This document shows positions 9,935-19,473 of a stretch of 64,000 nt of DNA, one piece after another; position 1 is the first letter of the stretch, and every line of letters begins with the position of its first letter. Under the pieces are notes generated by a model. The model was not told the DNA's origin and ran no database searches. It was given only the letters and a program-made list of their open reading frames with translations. The stretch comes from Candidatus Macondimonas diazotrophica (GTDB lineage: Bacteria; Pseudomonadota; Gammaproteobacteria; UBA5335), in the NCBI RefSeq assembly GCF_004684205.1, contig NZ_SRIO01000001.1, positions 186,001-250,000 of the forward strand. Reading direction: 5' to 3'. The position numbers and the translations under genes were made by a program.

Positions 9935-10732
9935 TCACTCAGGTTCGACCAGTTCAAAACGATATCCCGCCGCTTCCCGCCCCGGATCAAGGAGTTCGAG
10001 ACGAATTGGCACGCGCTCCCCGGGCACCAGCACCGCACCACGTGCCGCGAATTCGGGCACATAGGTTTCCGGACCGAAGGTTCCGATGGCCATGGCGCCC
10101 CCCCAGGGATCCTCGACGCTCAAACGGAGCCGTGGGTACCCCTGAGCGTAGGACGCATGGTTGACTAATTCCGCCTCGAACAACAACCCGCCATTGCGCT
10201 GGGGATGGGTGGTGAACCGGTGCGCATCGACCGTCAATTGGCGCAGATCGATCAAGGGCGGCAGCCTGCAGTTCACCCCGATCGCCTGCAACCGGGCGCA
10301 ATTCCAATCGAGAAATGGCCGCCAATCCGGATCGGCCAGCCAGCGTGGTCCGAACACCATCAGCACCTGAAGCCCAAGCAATCCACCAGCCAACACGCCC
10401 ATCGTCAGCCAGCGCCAGTCTGCCGGATCGATCCGCCGTCTCACCGGCGCATCCGGTCTCGTCGGTTCCACGACCTCTACCGTGGGCCACTCCATCGTGT
10501 CGGCCTGCGGATCGGGCGCCTGATCGAACCCAACCGGATTGACTTTCGTATCGCCTGCATCGATCGACTCCACCGGCAGCGGCGAACGGGGGAGCGGATC
10601 GTCGTCATGCAGACCTTCCAATGCGTCGAAATGATGCTTGCAGATGCTGCAGCAGACCATGCCGCGCGCCGCGCGAAGATGGGAAGCTCGGACTTCGAGA
10701 CGGGTTTGACATGCCGGGCAATCGACATACAT
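9935..10732 (-). CDS. Zinc-ribbon and DUF3426 domain membrane protein
   Basis: 265 residues. An N-terminal zinc ribbon of the MJ0042 type has CPAC at 5-8 and CCSIC at 27-31. An acidic, Pro-rich linker follows, then one transmembrane helix at about 107-127 and a C-terminal DUF3426 beta domain outside the membrane (about 130-265). Function is unknown for the family. It is regularly found between prmA and dusB-fis in beta- and gammaproteobacteria, and here it is 15 bp downstream of prmA, so it is cotranscribed with it. Position of the zinc ribbon suggests a cytoplasmic sensing or RNA/protein-binding head. Confidence 0.88.
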   Translation of the reverse strand: MYVDCPACQTRLEVRASHLRAARGMVCCSICKHHFDALEGLHDDDPLPRSPLPVESIDAGDTKVNPVGFDQAPDPQADTMEWPTVEVVEPTRPDAPVRRRIDPADWRWLTMGVLAGGLLGLQVLMVFGPRWLADPDWRPFLDWNCARLQAIGVNCRLPPLIDLRQLTVDAHRFTTHPQRNGGLLFEAELVNHASYAQGYPRLRLSVEDPWGGAMAIGTFGPETYVPEFAARGAVLVPGERVPIRLELLDPGREAAGYRFELVEPE

Positions 10733-10747
10733 GCCCTATCCCTCCCC

Positions 10748-11629
10748 TCAGCCCGCGACGCGCTGCCCAGCCAAGCAGACCCAGCCTTCCCGTTCCGCAA
10801 CCGGATGCAGGTCGATCCAGTCCGCATAGGCCGCCTGCAAGGGCGCCACATGACGGGACAGCAGTCCGGCCATCACCAACCACCCGCCGGGCACAAGCAG
10901 GCTGCGAAAGCGCGGCGCCAGCACCTCCAGAGGACCAGCCAGAATGTTGGCGAGGAGCAGCTCGGCGGGCTCGCTCAAATCCTCGGGAGATCCGCTCCGA
11001 ATGCGACCGGCAAGATCGTTGCGGCGGGCATTATCCTGCGCTGCGGTCAATGCCTGCGGATCGATGTCCACCGCAGCCACCTGCGCCGCGCCCAGGAGCG
11101 CCGCCGCGATTCCCAGAATCCCCGAACCGCAGCCATAGTCGATGACGCGCTGACCGGTCACATCCGCTCGGGCAAGCCACTCCAGACACAGCGCCGTGGT
11201 GGGATGGGTCCCGGTCCCGAATGCCAGTCCCGGATCGAGGCGCAAGTTGACGGCGCCCGGATCGGGCGGAGTGTGCACGCTTGGCACGACCCACAAGCGC
11301 TCGCCAAATCGCAGTGGCTGAAAATCTTTCAACCACGCGCGCTCCCAGACTTCATCGGCAAGATACACGACGCGATGCGGTGGCAAGGGTGACGGATGAC
11401 ACTGAGCCGCCAGTTCCAGCAGCAGCTTCACGGGATCGGCGTCCTGCGGCAGCAGGGCCGTCAGCCGTATCCGATCCCACAGCGGCGTTGCGCCGGGCGG
11501 CGGCTCGAAGAGCGGCTGATCGGCCCGGTCCTCCAGTGAGATCGCCAACGCGCCTGCAGCCAGCAGGCAATCCTCGAACGACTCGCTTTGATCAGGACCG
11601 ATCTCCAAGACCAGTTGCTGCCACGGCAC
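10748..11629 (-). CDS. prmA: Ribosomal protein L11 methyltransferase
   Basis: SAM-dependent enzyme that trimethylates lysines and the N-terminus of L11. The 293 residues match E. coli PrmA. N-terminal substrate-recognition region (1-90) opens MPWQQLVLEI. The catalytic Rossmann domain has GTGTHPTTALCLEWL near 138-152, DYGCGSGILGIAA near 164-176 and the NILAGPL motif near 228-234. Located 20 bp after accC, a conserved gene order. Start is the ATG at 11629. Confidence 0.96.
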   Translation of the reverse strand: MPWQQLVLEIGPDQSESFEDCLLAAGALAISLEDRADQPLFEPPPGATPLWDRIRLTALLPQDADPVKLLLELAAQCHPSPLPPHRVVYLADEVWERAWLKDFQPLRFGERLWVVPSVHTPPDPGAVNLRLDPGLAFGTGTHPTTALCLEWLARADVTGQRVIDYGCGSGILGIAAALLGAAQVAAVDIDPQALTAAQDNARRNDLAGRIRSGSPEDLSEPAELLLANILAGPLEVLAPRFRSLLVPGGWLVMAGLLSRHVAPLQAAYADWIDLHPVAEREGWVCLAGQRVAG

Positions 11630-11649
11630 CGCTTTCCTCCGGCAAGGGG

Positions 11650-12990
11650 CTAGCCCTGCAGTTTCTTCTCCAGATAATGGATGCTGACCCCGCCGCCCTG
11701 GAATCCAGCATCCTGGACGAGCTCCTTGTGGAGCGGTGCATTGGTCTGGATGCCTTCCACCACCAGTTCGTCCAGCGCGGTGTGCATGCGCGCCAGGGCC
11801 TTGTCCCGAGTGTCGGCATGCGCGATCAGCTTGCCGATCAGCGAATCATAGTGGGGCGGCACCTGATACCCACTATAGAGATGGGAATCCATACGGATGC
11901 CCGGACCGCCCGGCGCGTGATAGTGCGTGACCGGTCCGGGTGACGGCACGAACGTCCGCGGATGCTCGGCGTTGATGCGACATTCGACGGCGTGGCCGCG
12001 CAGCTGAATGTCCTCCTGACGCAAGGCCAGCGGGACGCCGCTGGCAATCAGGATCTGCTGGACCACGATGTCCACACCCGTCACCATCTCGGTCACCGGA
12101 TGTTCCACCTGGACGCGCGTATTCATTTCGATGAAGTAGAACTCGCCGTCCTGATACAGGAACTCGAAGGTGCCGGCGCCCCGATAACCGATGCGCAGGC
12201 AGGCATCGACGCACACCTGTCCGATGCGATTGCGCTCCTCGACCGTGATACCCGGCGCCGGCGCCTCCTCGATCACCTTCTGATGGCGGCGCTGAATGGA
12301 GCAATCGCGTTCACCCAGGTGAATCGCGTGACCTTGACCATCCGCCAGTACCTGGATTTCGATGTGACGGGGTCGCTCCAGGTATTTCTCCATGTAGACC
12401 GTGCCATCCCCGAAAGCGGCTTGCGCCTCGGTGCGCGTCAGCACGATGGCGGCGGCCAGATGCGCTTCCCCATGCACGACCCGCATACCGCGCCCGCCAC
12501 CGCCGGCTGCAGCCTTGATCAATACCGGGTAACCGATGCGACGCGCAATGGCGGCGTTTTCAGCTGCGTCCTCGGACAGCGACCCGCCCGAGCCCGGCAC
12601 GCAGGGCACGCCCGCCTCCTTCATGGCGCGGATGGCCGAGACCTTGTCGCCCATCAGACGAATGGTTTCCGGTCGCGGCCCGATGAAGACAAACCCGCTG
12701 CGCTCCACCCGTTCGGCGAAATCCGCGTTCTCGGAAAGAAACCCATAGCCCGGATGAATGGCTTCGGCATCCGCCACCTCGGCCGCGGCGATCAATGCCG
12801 GCATGTTCAGGTAACTCTGCGCCGAAGGCGCCGGCCCGATGCAGACGGTTTCATCGGCCAGCAACACGTGCTGAAGTTGGCGATCGGCGGTGGAATGCAC
12901 GGCAACGGTCTTGATGCCCAGTTCCCGGCAGGCCCGTAAAATCCGCAGCGCGATCTCGCCGCGATTGGCAATGACGATCTTGTCGAACAT
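11650..12990 (-). CDS. accC: Acetyl-CoA carboxylase, biotin carboxylase subunit
   Basis: Carboxylates the biotin on AccB with bicarbonate and ATP, first half-reaction of malonyl-CoA formation. 446 residues, the normal length. It opens [20 protein letters not shown] and carries the ATP-grasp glycine loop [13 protein letters not shown] (about 160-172), [10 protein letters not shown], and the active-site strand [15 protein letters not shown] (about 288-302). Start is the ATG at 12990, 13 bp downstream of the accB stop, so the two subunits are made from one message as in E. coli. Confidence 0.98.
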   Translation of the reverse strand: MFDKIVIANRGEIALRILRACRELGIKTVAVHSTADRQLQHVLLADETVCIGPAPSAQSYLNMPALIAAAEVADAEAIHPGYGFLSENADFAERVERSGFVFIGPRPETIRLMGDKVSAIRAMKEAGVPCVPGSGGSLSEDAAENAAIARRIGYPVLIKAAAGGGGRGMRVVHGEAHLAAAIVLTRTEAQAAFGDGTVYMEKYLERPRHIEIQVLADGQGHAIHLGERDCSIQRRHQKVIEEAPAPGITVEERNRIGQVCVDACLRIGYRGAGTFEFLYQDGEFYFIEMNTRVQVEHPVTEMVTGVDIVVQQILIASGVPLALRQEDIQLRGHAVECRINAEHPRTFVPSPGPVTHYHAPGGPGIRMDSHLYSGYQVPPHYDSLIGKLIAHADTRDKALARMHTALDELVVEGIQTNAPLHKELVQDAGFQGGGVSIHYLEKKLQG

Positions 12991-13003
12991 GGCGCGCCCG
13001 GAC

Positions 13004-13462
13004 TTACTGGATCACGAACAAGGGTTGCCCGTATTCCACCGGCTCCCCGTTGTTGATCAAAATCGCCGCGACGGTGCCGTCGAGGTCCGATTCGATGGGA
13101 TTCATCATCTTCATCGCTTCGATGATGCACAGGGTATCGCCCTTCTTGACCGTCTGACCGACCTCGGCAAACGGCTGCGCACCGGGCGCAGAGGCACGAT
13201 AGAACGTGCCGACCATCGGCGCCACCACGGTCTGGCCCGCCGGCAAGGACGGCACGGTGCTGGCTTCGGGGGCCATTTCGGCGGTGACCGTCGAAACCGG
13301 CTGAACCGGTTGCGCAACCGAAGGCGCGGGCAGCGCGGGCGCCATCGACACCGCCGTATTCCGGCTCAGCCGGATGCTTTCCTCGCCCTCTTTGATCTCG
13401 ATCTCACTGAGACCGGAGTCCTCCAGCAGCTCAATCAGTTTCTTGATTTTGCGGATATCCAT
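13004..13462 (-). CDS. accB: Biotin carboxyl carrier protein of acetyl-CoA carboxylase
   Basis: 152 residues from the ATG at 13462 ([17 protein letters not shown], the standard N-terminus; an ATG three codons upstream is in frame). Order: N-terminal helical region 1-35, Ala/Pro-rich flexible linker about 38-75, then the biotinyl domain 78-152 with the biotin-attachment motif EAMKM, where Lys118 is the predicted modified residue. It precedes accC and follows aroQ, the classic aroQ-accB-accC cluster. In E. coli AccB represses its own operon, but nothing here shows that directly. Confidence 0.98.
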   Translation of the reverse strand: MDIRKIKKLIELLEDSGLSEIEIKEGEESIRLSRNTAVSMAPALPAPSVAQPVQPVSTVTAEMAPEASTVPSLPAGQTVVAPMVGTFYRASAPGAQPFAEVGQTVKKGDTLCIIEAMKMMNPIESDLDGTVAAILINNGEPVEYGQPLFVIQ

Positions 13463-13520
13463 GTCACCCACGTTTCCTGGTCAGGTGCGCGTCGCAGCGA
13501 TCTGCAAAGCGCGGTTTGTT

Positions 13521-13961
13521 TCACGAAGAGAGGCTGCGCAAGGCGGCCTCCAAAGCCAGATCGTAGCCCACATCACCCAAGCCACAGATCACCCCCACTG
13601 CCACATCGGACAGGTAGGAATGCCGACGAAAAGGCTCGCGCGCATGAATATTGGTCAAATGAATCTCGATGAACGGTCGATCAACGGCAAGCAGCGCATC
13701 ACGCAGACCGATGCTGGTATGTGTCAGCGCACCGGGATTGATGAGAATGAAATCGGTACCATCGCCCAATGTCTGCTGCACCCGATCGATCATCTCGCCC
13801 TCGGCGTTGCTCTGGAATGCCTCCAGAACATGTCCGGCATGCTGGGCGCGCTCCGTCAGCCGACTCACGATCTGATCCAGGCTGACCCGGCCGTAACGCG
13901 CCGGCTCCCGCCGTCCCAGTAGATTGAGATTCGGGCCGTTGAGCAGCAGCAACTGGGCCAT
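13521..13961 (-). CDS. aroQ: Type II 3-dehydroquinate dehydratase
   Basis: Third step of the shikimate pathway, dehydrating 3-dehydroquinate. The 146-residue length and motifs are diagnostic of the dodecameric type II enzyme: [13 protein letters not shown] (8-20) followed by the catalytic Tyr region (RYG near 22-24), [16 protein letters not shown] near 75-90, and [14 protein letters not shown] near 98-111 with the catalytic His. Located immediately upstream of accB. A 72-bp gap separates it from the thioredoxin gene upstream, probably containing the operon promoter. Confidence 0.97.
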   Translation of the reverse strand: MAQLLLLNGPNLNLLGRREPARYGRVSLDQIVSRLTERAQHAGHVLEAFQSNAEGEMIDRVQQTLGDGTDFILINPGALTHTSIGLRDALLAVDRPFIEIHLTNIHAREPFRRHSYLSDVAVGVICGLGDVGYDLALEAALRSLSS

Positions 13962-14033
13962 GGCGAGCGATATACTCCAGAGAAATACGCACTAAGGGCA
14001 GCGAACTGCGCCGATCATCCTGCTATTTCGGGG

Positions 14034-14594
14034 TCATTCTGCCCGTGGGGATGCCTCTGACGCAACCGGCTCGGCAAGAAGCGGGGGAACCCATTGAGCC
14101 AACTGCTCGGGGCTGACAATGCCGAGGTGCTGATGTCGAACACGGCCATTGCGGTCCAGGACCACGCTGTAGGGAATCGATAATGTCTCATTGCCGAATG
14201 ACTGAGAGAGGTCGAAGCCATCCATTCCCGCCAGCAAAACCGGATAGTTGATCGTCAGGCGCTCGGCAAACGCGCGCACGGGTTCGCCTTGATCCAGCGC
14301 GATACCCAGAACCTGGAGTCCTCGGTCGCCCCACTGTCGCTGAGCGTCGATCAGTGTGGGAACTTCCTTCACGCATGGCGCGCACCAGGAGGCCCAGAAA
14401 TTGATCAGCACGACGCGCCCCTGCCATGTGTCGCTCGGCCAAACTCGCCCATCCAGATCCGGAAACGCAAAGCTTGGAGCAGACTCGGCAACCACCGGTG
14501 TTTGCCGGGCATGCCAGACTTCGACACCGATCATGGCTGCACCCACGCCCAACAGCGCCAGCATCACCCAGCGTGCGATTCGCTTGTTGATCAT
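14034..14594 (-). CDS. TlpA/ResA-like membrane-anchored thioredoxin
   Basis: 186 residues. An N-terminal signal anchor (about 7-26) is followed by a periplasmic thioredoxin fold with the active site WASWCAPC (Cys71 and Cys74) and a downstream cis-Pro region around IPYSVVLD. Such proteins reduce disulfides in the periplasm, for instance on apocytochromes c or metal-binding proteins. The ATG at 14594 overlaps the dsbD stop as ATGA, so it is translationally coupled to DsbD, which is the likely source of its electrons. An in-frame start seven codons upstream is less likely. Confidence 0.88.
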   Translation of the reverse strand: MINKRIARWVMLALLGVGAAMIGVEVWHARQTPVVAESAPSFAFPDLDGRVWPSDTWQGRVVLINFWASWCAPCVKEVPTLIDAQRQWGDRGLQVLGIALDQGEPVRAFAERLTINYPVLLAGMDGFDLSQSFGNETLSIPYSVVLDRNGRVRHQHLGIVSPEQLAQWVPPLLAEPVASEASPRAE

Positions 14595-16447
14595 TGCGTC
14601 TCCGACTCCACCCAAGCCTCCTCCAGATGCCTCAGAAAGGGATCGGCCTGCAACAACCCCACGACCCGGTAGTTGCGCCGCTCCTCGCCGGAGGCATCGA
14701 AAAACAACAGTGTAGGCGGACCGATGACTTCCAGATGCGCCATCAAGGCCCGATCCTCATCGTCATTGGCAGTGACATCGGCCTGCAGCGTCAGCACAGG
14801 CTGCAAGGCTTGCACCACACGCGGATCGGTGAACGTCGTCCGTTCCATGATGACGCAGTCGACACACCAATCCGCATAAAAGTCGAGCATCACGGCTTGG
14901 CCTCGTTGCCGCGCGCCGTCCAGCTCCTCACGCAGGTCGGCCACCGTCTTGATGGGCTTGAACGGCACCTGCACGCTGGCCCCTGCATGGCCACGCAGAT
15001 GGCTGAGCGGCATCCAGAACCGATCGCCGCCGGAGACGCCACCTGCCATCACGAACGCCCCATAGACGACGATGCCCAGCGCCAACCCCTGGCCGATCCG
15101 GCGAGCGGGAGTCTTGGCCGGATTGAGCGCACCGAGCCAGACGCCGATAACGATCAGCCACACCCCCCAAAGGATCAAACTGTATGACGGTGCAAGCACA
15201 CGATTGAGGATCCAGAGTGAAACGGCCAGTAGCATCAAACCGAACAGATGCTGCACGTAGACCATCCATGGCCCGGCCCGTGGCACCAGTACACCCGCCG
15301 AGGTGCCCACCAGCAACAAGGGCGTCCCCATCCCCAGACTCAGCGAGAACAGCGTAGCGCCACCGAGCCAGACATCGCCGGACTGGCCAATGTAGATCAA
15401 GGCACCCGCCAACGGCGCAGCCACACACGGCCCGATGATGAGCGCAGACAGGAGCCCCATGGCCATCGTCCCCGCCAGCGTCCCGCCACGCACCCGCCTC
15501 ACCCAAGAATCGATCCGGCTCTGAATGAAACTCGGCATCTGAACTTCATAGAGCCCGAACATCGCCAGCGCCAGCAGCGCGAACAGACCGGCGAAGCCCC
15601 AGAGCACCCATGGATTCTGGAAGCTGGCCTGGACATTGGCACCCAGGAGAGCGGTCAGCATCCCGGCCGCGGCATAGGCCACCGAAACCGAGAGCACATA
15701 GGCCAGCGACAGCATGAAGGCCCGCGACGCGGACCGCTTCCCGGGCGTCCCCGCCACCAATGCGGAAATGATCGGAATCATTGGCAGATTGCAGGGGGTG
15801 AAGGCGAGTAGGAGGCCGAGCCCATAGAAGATCAACAGGTTGGTCTGCCAGCCGCCGATTTCGAGCAAGTGCGCCAACCGAGCCGGATCGTCGCGCCACT
15901 TGGTCCACCCATCACGTACCTTGTTCGAGGCATCGAGGTCGATCGATGACGCCTCGATCACGGGCAACGTTTCGAGATCGAAAGTCTGGATCATCGGCGG
16001 ATAACACACGCCACCATCCGCACATCCCTGATAGCCCAGAACCAGTCGAGCCCCTTCCAAGGGCGGGCGCAAGCGCACGATCAACTCGTCATGAAATACC
16101 TGGGTCTGCCCGAACTCGGGATCGTTCTTGAGCTCGCCCGGGGGGATAAGCGCCTGATCCGCGGCGACCAGATCCCGGCCATCGAGACTGGCTTCGATTT
16201 GATCTCGATACAGATAGTATCCCGGCGCGATCGTCCACTGCGCCTGGACACCGCCATCACTCAGGCGCTGCACTGAAACGGTAAAGGCCTCATCAGCACG
16301 AAGGAAAGGTGCTTCGACCGGCGCAAGCCCCAAGAGCTCTCGCAATCCGCGACCCTCGGCCTGGACGCACAACGGCGAGGCCAGGATGAGCAGGAACATG
16401 AATCGTGGCAGCAACCGCGTCGCCAGCCACCTTGATCGTGAGGTCAC
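14591..16447 (-). CDS. dsbD: Thiol:disulfide interchange protein DsbD
   Basis: Passes electrons from cytoplasmic thioredoxin across the inner membrane to periplasmic thiol proteins. 618 residues: signal peptide ending about residue 30, N-terminal immunoglobulin-like domain with the CADGVCYP disulfide segment (about 141-148), eight hydrophobic segments between about 190 and 460, then a C-terminal thioredoxin domain with Cys528-Val-Asp-Cys531. Starts with GTG at 16447, overlapping the cutA stop (GTGA), and overlaps the TlpA-like gene downstream. The cutA-dsbD order is conserved in proteobacteria. Confidence 0.96.
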   Translation of the reverse strand: MTSRSRWLATRLLPRFMFLLILASPLCVQAEGRGLRELLGLAPVEAPFLRADEAFTVSVQRLSDGGVQAQWTIAPGYYLYRDQIEASLDGRDLVAADQALIPPGELKNDPEFGQTQVFHDELIVRLRPPLEGARLVLGYQGCADGGVCYPPMIQTFDLETLPVIEASSIDLDASNKVRDGWTKWRDDPARLAHLLEIGGWQTNLLIFYGLGLLLAFTPCNLPMIPIISALVAGTPGKRSASRAFMLSLAYVLSVSVAYAAAGMLTALLGANVQASFQNPWVLWGFAGLFALLALAMFGLYEVQMPSFIQSRIDSWVRRVRGGTLAGTMAMGLLSALIIGPCVAAPLAGALIYIGQSGDVWLGGATLFSLSLGMGTPLLLVGTSAGVLVPRAGPWMVYVQHLFGLMLLAVSLWILNRVLAPSYSLILWGVWLIVIGVWLGALNPAKTPARRIGQGLALGIVVYGAFVMAGGVSGGDRFWMPLSHLRGHAGASVQVPFKPIKTVADLREELDGARQRGQAVMLDFYADWCVDCVIMERTTFTDPRVVQALQPVLTLQADVTANDDEDRALMAHLEVIGPPTLLFFDASGEERRNYRVVGLLQADPFLRHLEEAWVESETQ

Positions 16448-16779
16448 GCGAGCGCACCCCCGTCGGTCTCGCTCCTTACCCAGTCAAGATAAGCGCTTGA
16501 GCCCCGCTCAATTGGCCAAGCGATGATCTCCGGCACTTCATGGGGATGTTCGCGCACCAAAAATGACTCCAATTCAGGATAGCGGGCCGCCGTCGTCTTG
16601 AATAATAACGTGAATTCCTCCGCCTGCTCGATCGCACCCTGCCACCGGTACACCGAACCCACCCCGGACAGGCGATTGACGCAGGCTGCCAGACGACCTT
16701 TGACGGCCAGTTCTGCCAGACGACCCGCGGTCTGGCGGTCGGGGCAGTTGCACAGTACGACCCACACAGCCTCGCTCAT
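16444..16779 (-). CDS. cutA: CutA divalent-cation tolerance protein
   Basis: Small trimeric cytoplasmic protein (111 residues from the ATG at 16779; an ATG four codons upstream gives 115). Motifs fit the family: VLCNCPD near 9-15, LAACVNRLSGVGSVYRWQG near 31-49 and the conserved HPHEVPEIIAWPI segment near 77-89. Linked genetically to copper and other metal tolerance in E. coli, with a molecular role still unclear. It is the first gene of a cutA-dsbD-tlpA unit joined by two start/stop overlaps. Confidence 0.94.
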   Translation of the reverse strand: MSEAVWVVLCNCPDRQTAGRLAELAVKGRLAACVNRLSGVGSVYRWQGAIEQAEEFTLLFKTTAARYPELESFLVREHPHEVPEIIAWPIERGSSAYLDWVRSETDGGALA

Positions 16780-16935
16780 CGACCCTCCCATCCCGTAAAA
16801 ACAGCCGCCATTTTAGGCGCCGGCGAACCCCTAGGCCAATTTGCTGTCTTGATCAGTCTTCACTTCAATCTGATTGCGTCACCGTGCCATGATGGCGTGG
16901 ATGAGACAAACAAACGAGAGACGGAGCACATCACC

Positions 16936-17940
16936 ATGACACCCGATCCAGCCTCGAACCTTCCCTCACCGACTCCGCGCCACCGGCTCGCCGTCCGCTT
17001 CGCCGGCGTGCTGGTCGTGCTGCTGGTCGCGCTCTGGATTCTGGGCTGGTTCTGGTCACGGGAACCCAAGGTCCCAGCCACAGCACCGGCTGCCCCACAG
17101 GCGATCATCGGCGATACCACAACCACGGCCTTGATCGATGTCGCCAGCACACTGCTCGACAAGCCAGGCGGCTATCTGAGCAATGACATCCTGCCGCCGG
17201 GCATCTGGCTCGACAACATTCCCAACTGGGAATACGGCGTTCTCGTTCAGATTCGTGATCTGGCGCGCGTTCTGCGCAATGATTTCAGCCGGTCGCAATC
17301 CCATTCGCTCGAGGATCCCGACCTGGCCATCGCGGAACCCCAATTCAATTTCGACAGCGAAAGCTGGTTGTTCCCGCCTTCGGAAGGCGAGTACCGCCAA
17401 GGCATCCGGGCACTGGAGCGTTACCGCACCCGCCTTGTCGATTCCGAACAGCCCGACGCCCAGTTCTATGCGCGTACCGACAACCTGCGAAATTACCTGG
17501 CCATCGTCGAAAAGCGGCTCGGCGACCTCTCCGAACGGCTGTCCGCCAGCTCCGGCGTGGTCCGGGTGAACACCGATCTGGCCGGTGACAGCGAGGCGCG
17601 CCGCTCCACCGACCGGCCCGCCGAACAATTCATCCAGACGCCGTGGATGCAGATCGACGATGTGTTCTACGAAGCGCGTGGCGCGAGCTGGGCACTGTTG
17701 CAGTTTCTGCGCGCTGCAGAAACCGACTTTGCCGCGGTGCTCGCCCGAAAGAACGCCCAACAGAGCATGCGCCAGATCATTCGCGAACTGGAAGAAGCGC
17801 TCCAGCCACTCGAGAGTCCCATGGTGCTGAACGGCAGCGGATATGGGCTGCTCGCCAACCATTCCCTGGTGATGTCCTCCTACCTGTCCCGGGCGCATGG
17901 CGGAATCATCGACCTGCGCGAACTGCTGGCCCAGGGCTGA
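16936..17940 (+). CDS. DUF2333 family membrane-anchored protein
   Basis: 334 residues from the ATG at 16936, which has a GGAG site nine bases upstream; a longer frame back to 16849 lacks one. One N-terminal transmembrane helix at about 22-41 precedes a soluble periplasmic region. The segment NWEYGVLVQIRDLARVLRNDFSRSQS (family hallmark, near residues 95-120) identifies DUF2333. No biochemical function is established for the family. It is transcribed divergently from cutA and stands 99 bp before exbD. Confidence 0.85.
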   Translation: MTPDPASNLPSPTPRHRLAVRFAGVLVVLLVALWILGWFWSREPKVPATAPAAPQAIIGDTTTTALIDVASTLLDKPGGYLSNDILPPGIWLDNIPNWEYGVLVQIRDLARVLRNDFSRSQSHSLEDPDLAIAEPQFNFDSESWLFPPSEGEYRQGIRALERYRTRLVDSEQPDAQFYARTDNLRNYLAIVEKRLGDLSERLSASSGVVRVNTDLAGDSEARRSTDRPAEQFIQTPWMQIDDVFYEARGASWALLQFLRAAETDFAAVLARKNAQQSMRQIIRELEEALQPLESPMVLNGSGYGLLANHSLVMSSYLSRAHGGIIDLRELLAQG

Positions 17941-17973
17941 TGTGGCAAGATGACGCGTCGATCCCGAAAATCC

Positions 17974-18003
17974 GGGCGCGCAGCCGCGACGAGGCGCGCG
18001 CCC
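17974..18003 (+). other. GC-rich hairpin in front of exbD
   Basis: The sequence GGGCGCGC at 17974-17981 is the exact reverse complement of GCGCGCCC at 17996-18003, giving an 8-bp stem with a 14-base loop between the DUF2333 stop and the exbD start. No T-run follows. It may attenuate read-through or protect mRNA ends, or be chance in GC-rich DNA. Confidence 0.35.
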
Positions 18004-18039
18004 ATTAACCCCTGTCTTGCCTGAACCGGAGCACTGCCC

Positions 18040-18462
18040 ATGGCTGGTCGAGCCCTGTCCGACACCGACACCCCGATGGCTGAAATCAACGTCACGCCGC
18101 TGGTGGACGTGATGCTGGTTCTGCTGGTGATCTTCATTGTGATGGCCCCCCTGTTCGCCCAGGCGCTCCGCGTCGATCTGCCCCAGACCGAAGCCCAACC
18201 GCTGGTCGAGCCCAAGGTGCTCGATGTCGAGATCCTGCGGAGCGGCGAAGTCCACGTCGATCATCGCGCCATCGCCGCGGCAGACCTGCCCGAACAGATT
18301 CGCGAGGCTCTGCTGGAAACGCCCGAGCTCGTGATCCGGCTCGGGGCCGATCAAGCCGTTCCCTATGGACGCGTGGCAACGGTCATCGCAGACCTGCAAC
18401 AGGCCGGCGCCGAGAAACTGGCGTTTGCCACTCAACCGGGACCGAACGCCAGCGCAGAATAA
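18040..18462 (+). CDS. exbD: ExbD/TolR family biopolymer transport protein
   Basis: 140 residues with one transmembrane helix (about 21-41) containing the conserved pore aspartate, Asp23, in INVTPLVDVMLVLL, then a periplasmic ExbD domain. ExbD with ExbB uses the proton gradient to energise TonB. A GGAG ribosome site lies eight bases before the ATG. No ExbB or TolQ gene is next to it, which is unusual, and the only TonB in the window lies 23 kb away. ExbB must be elsewhere, or this subunit serves another motor. Confidence 0.92.
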   Translation: MAGRALSDTDTPMAEINVTPLVDVMLVLLVIFIVMAPLFAQALRVDLPQTEAQPLVEPKVLDVEILRSGEVHVDHRAIAAADLPEQIREALLETPELVIRLGADQAVPYGRVATVIADLQQAGAEKLAFATQPGPNASAE

Positions 18463-18469
18463 GCGACGA

Positions 18470-18488
18470 CCGCCCGCTGGCCGGGCGG
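18470..18488. terminator. Hairpin between convergent exbD and the glycine-zipper gene
   Basis: A 7-bp perfect inverted repeat, CCGCCCG at 18470-18476 and CGGGCGG at 18482-18488 with a 5-base loop, sits in the 60-bp gap between two convergent genes. There is no T-run on either strand, so termination is inferred from position only. Confidence 0.4.
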
Positions 18489-18522
18489 GCGGAATCGGTG
18501 GACCGGAGCCGGAGCCCCCGTG

Positions 18523-19191
18523 TCACTCGGGGAAAACGGTCCCCGCCGTCACACGCACCCGCTGGCCGGGTGATACCGACGGGGGAATATCCTGCGTAAA
18601 GGTCTGCAAGCGGCCATCTTCGAACCGCACGCCAATAGCATAGGTTACCGGCCGCGCGCGGCGTGATTGCTCGATCTTTCGGCCGGCCAGTGCGCCGCCG
18701 ACAGCGCCGGCCGCTGTCGCCAGTTTCTTGCCGTCGCCGGATCCCACCTGATTGCCCAATACACCACCGACCACACCGCCCACGACAGTGCCGATCATGC
18801 CTTCACCAGCGCTTGCCGGCTGCTCGTGGGTCTGAACGAATTCCACCACGCCGCAATTACTGCAAACAGGCGGTGCCGGGGGAGTCACGGGCACCGCTTC
18901 TGCAACGGGCACAGTCTTGGGCACTGGAGCAGGCGCAGCCGGACGCGACTCAGCGGTCTTGCGCGGTTTGGCAGGTGCCTCGGCCCGGACTGCAGGCTTG
19001 GCGGGCTCCGGCTCGGCAGTGGGAGCCGGCGACGCGATCTCTGCAACCGGCACATCAGGCGTGTCCGGTGACGCCGAATCGGATCGCGGGAGCCATCCCA
19101 TGAACACAGCGATGCCCACAAGGGACAGAAGGATGACCGATCCGGCTGCGGCGGCCACCAGTGGATGCAATCGATTCGGTTTGGATTCCAT
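18523..19191 (-). CDS. Membrane-anchored glycine-zipper (2TM) protein
   Basis: 222 residues from the ATG at 19191. Order: one transmembrane helix (about 11-31); a Pro/Ala/Glu-rich spacer (40-108); a CSNC pair (Cys110, Cys113) followed by GVVEFVQTHEQ; a glycine-zipper hairpin (131-170) rich in GxxxG spacing; and a short C-terminal beta segment with VRFEDGRLQTFTQDIPPSVSPG. Related proteins such as SlyB/PcP are outer-membrane lipoproteins, but this one has an inner-membrane-type anchor and no lipobox. It may report on envelope stress or stabilise the membrane. Function unknown. Confidence 0.75.
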   Translation of the reverse strand: MESKPNRLHPLVAAAAGSVILLSLVGIAVFMGWLPRSDSASPDTPDVPVAEIASPAPTAEPEPAKPAVRAEAPAKPRKTAESRPAAPAPVPKTVPVAEAVPVTPPAPPVCSNCGVVEFVQTHEQPASAGEGMIGTVVGGVVGGVLGNQVGSGDGKKLATAAGAVGGALAGRKIEQSRRARPVTYAIGVRFEDGRLQTFTQDIPPSVSPGQRVRVTAGTVFPE

Positions 19192-19473
19192 GAGGTGCCC
19201 TCGATATCGGAAAAGCAGGCGGGAGATCGGAACTCGGTACGGTCCTTCTGGGACCGGTACAACCTGGCCGTCTTCGCCGCGATGATCAACAAGCGAACGA
19301 ACATCGAGGCTCGCCGCCATTTCGCCGCCCCTCCAGCCCGATCGGCCTGGCGCGAGGTCGGCATCTCCTTATTTAGACGTTAGACCGACACACGGGCCAT
19401 CTGTTGCCATACGGAAACAGCAGGCGTGTGCAGGCGATACGCATTGCCGCAGCGCTTGCCCCTCGAGACGCCA
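19192..19473. other. Gap upstream of the glycine-zipper gene
   Basis: 282 bp between the start of the glycine-zipper gene and the 3' end of the decayed DUF1345 gene. I see no convincing coding frame, RNA or repeat in it. It should contain the promoter of the glycine-zipper gene. Confidence 0.4.
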
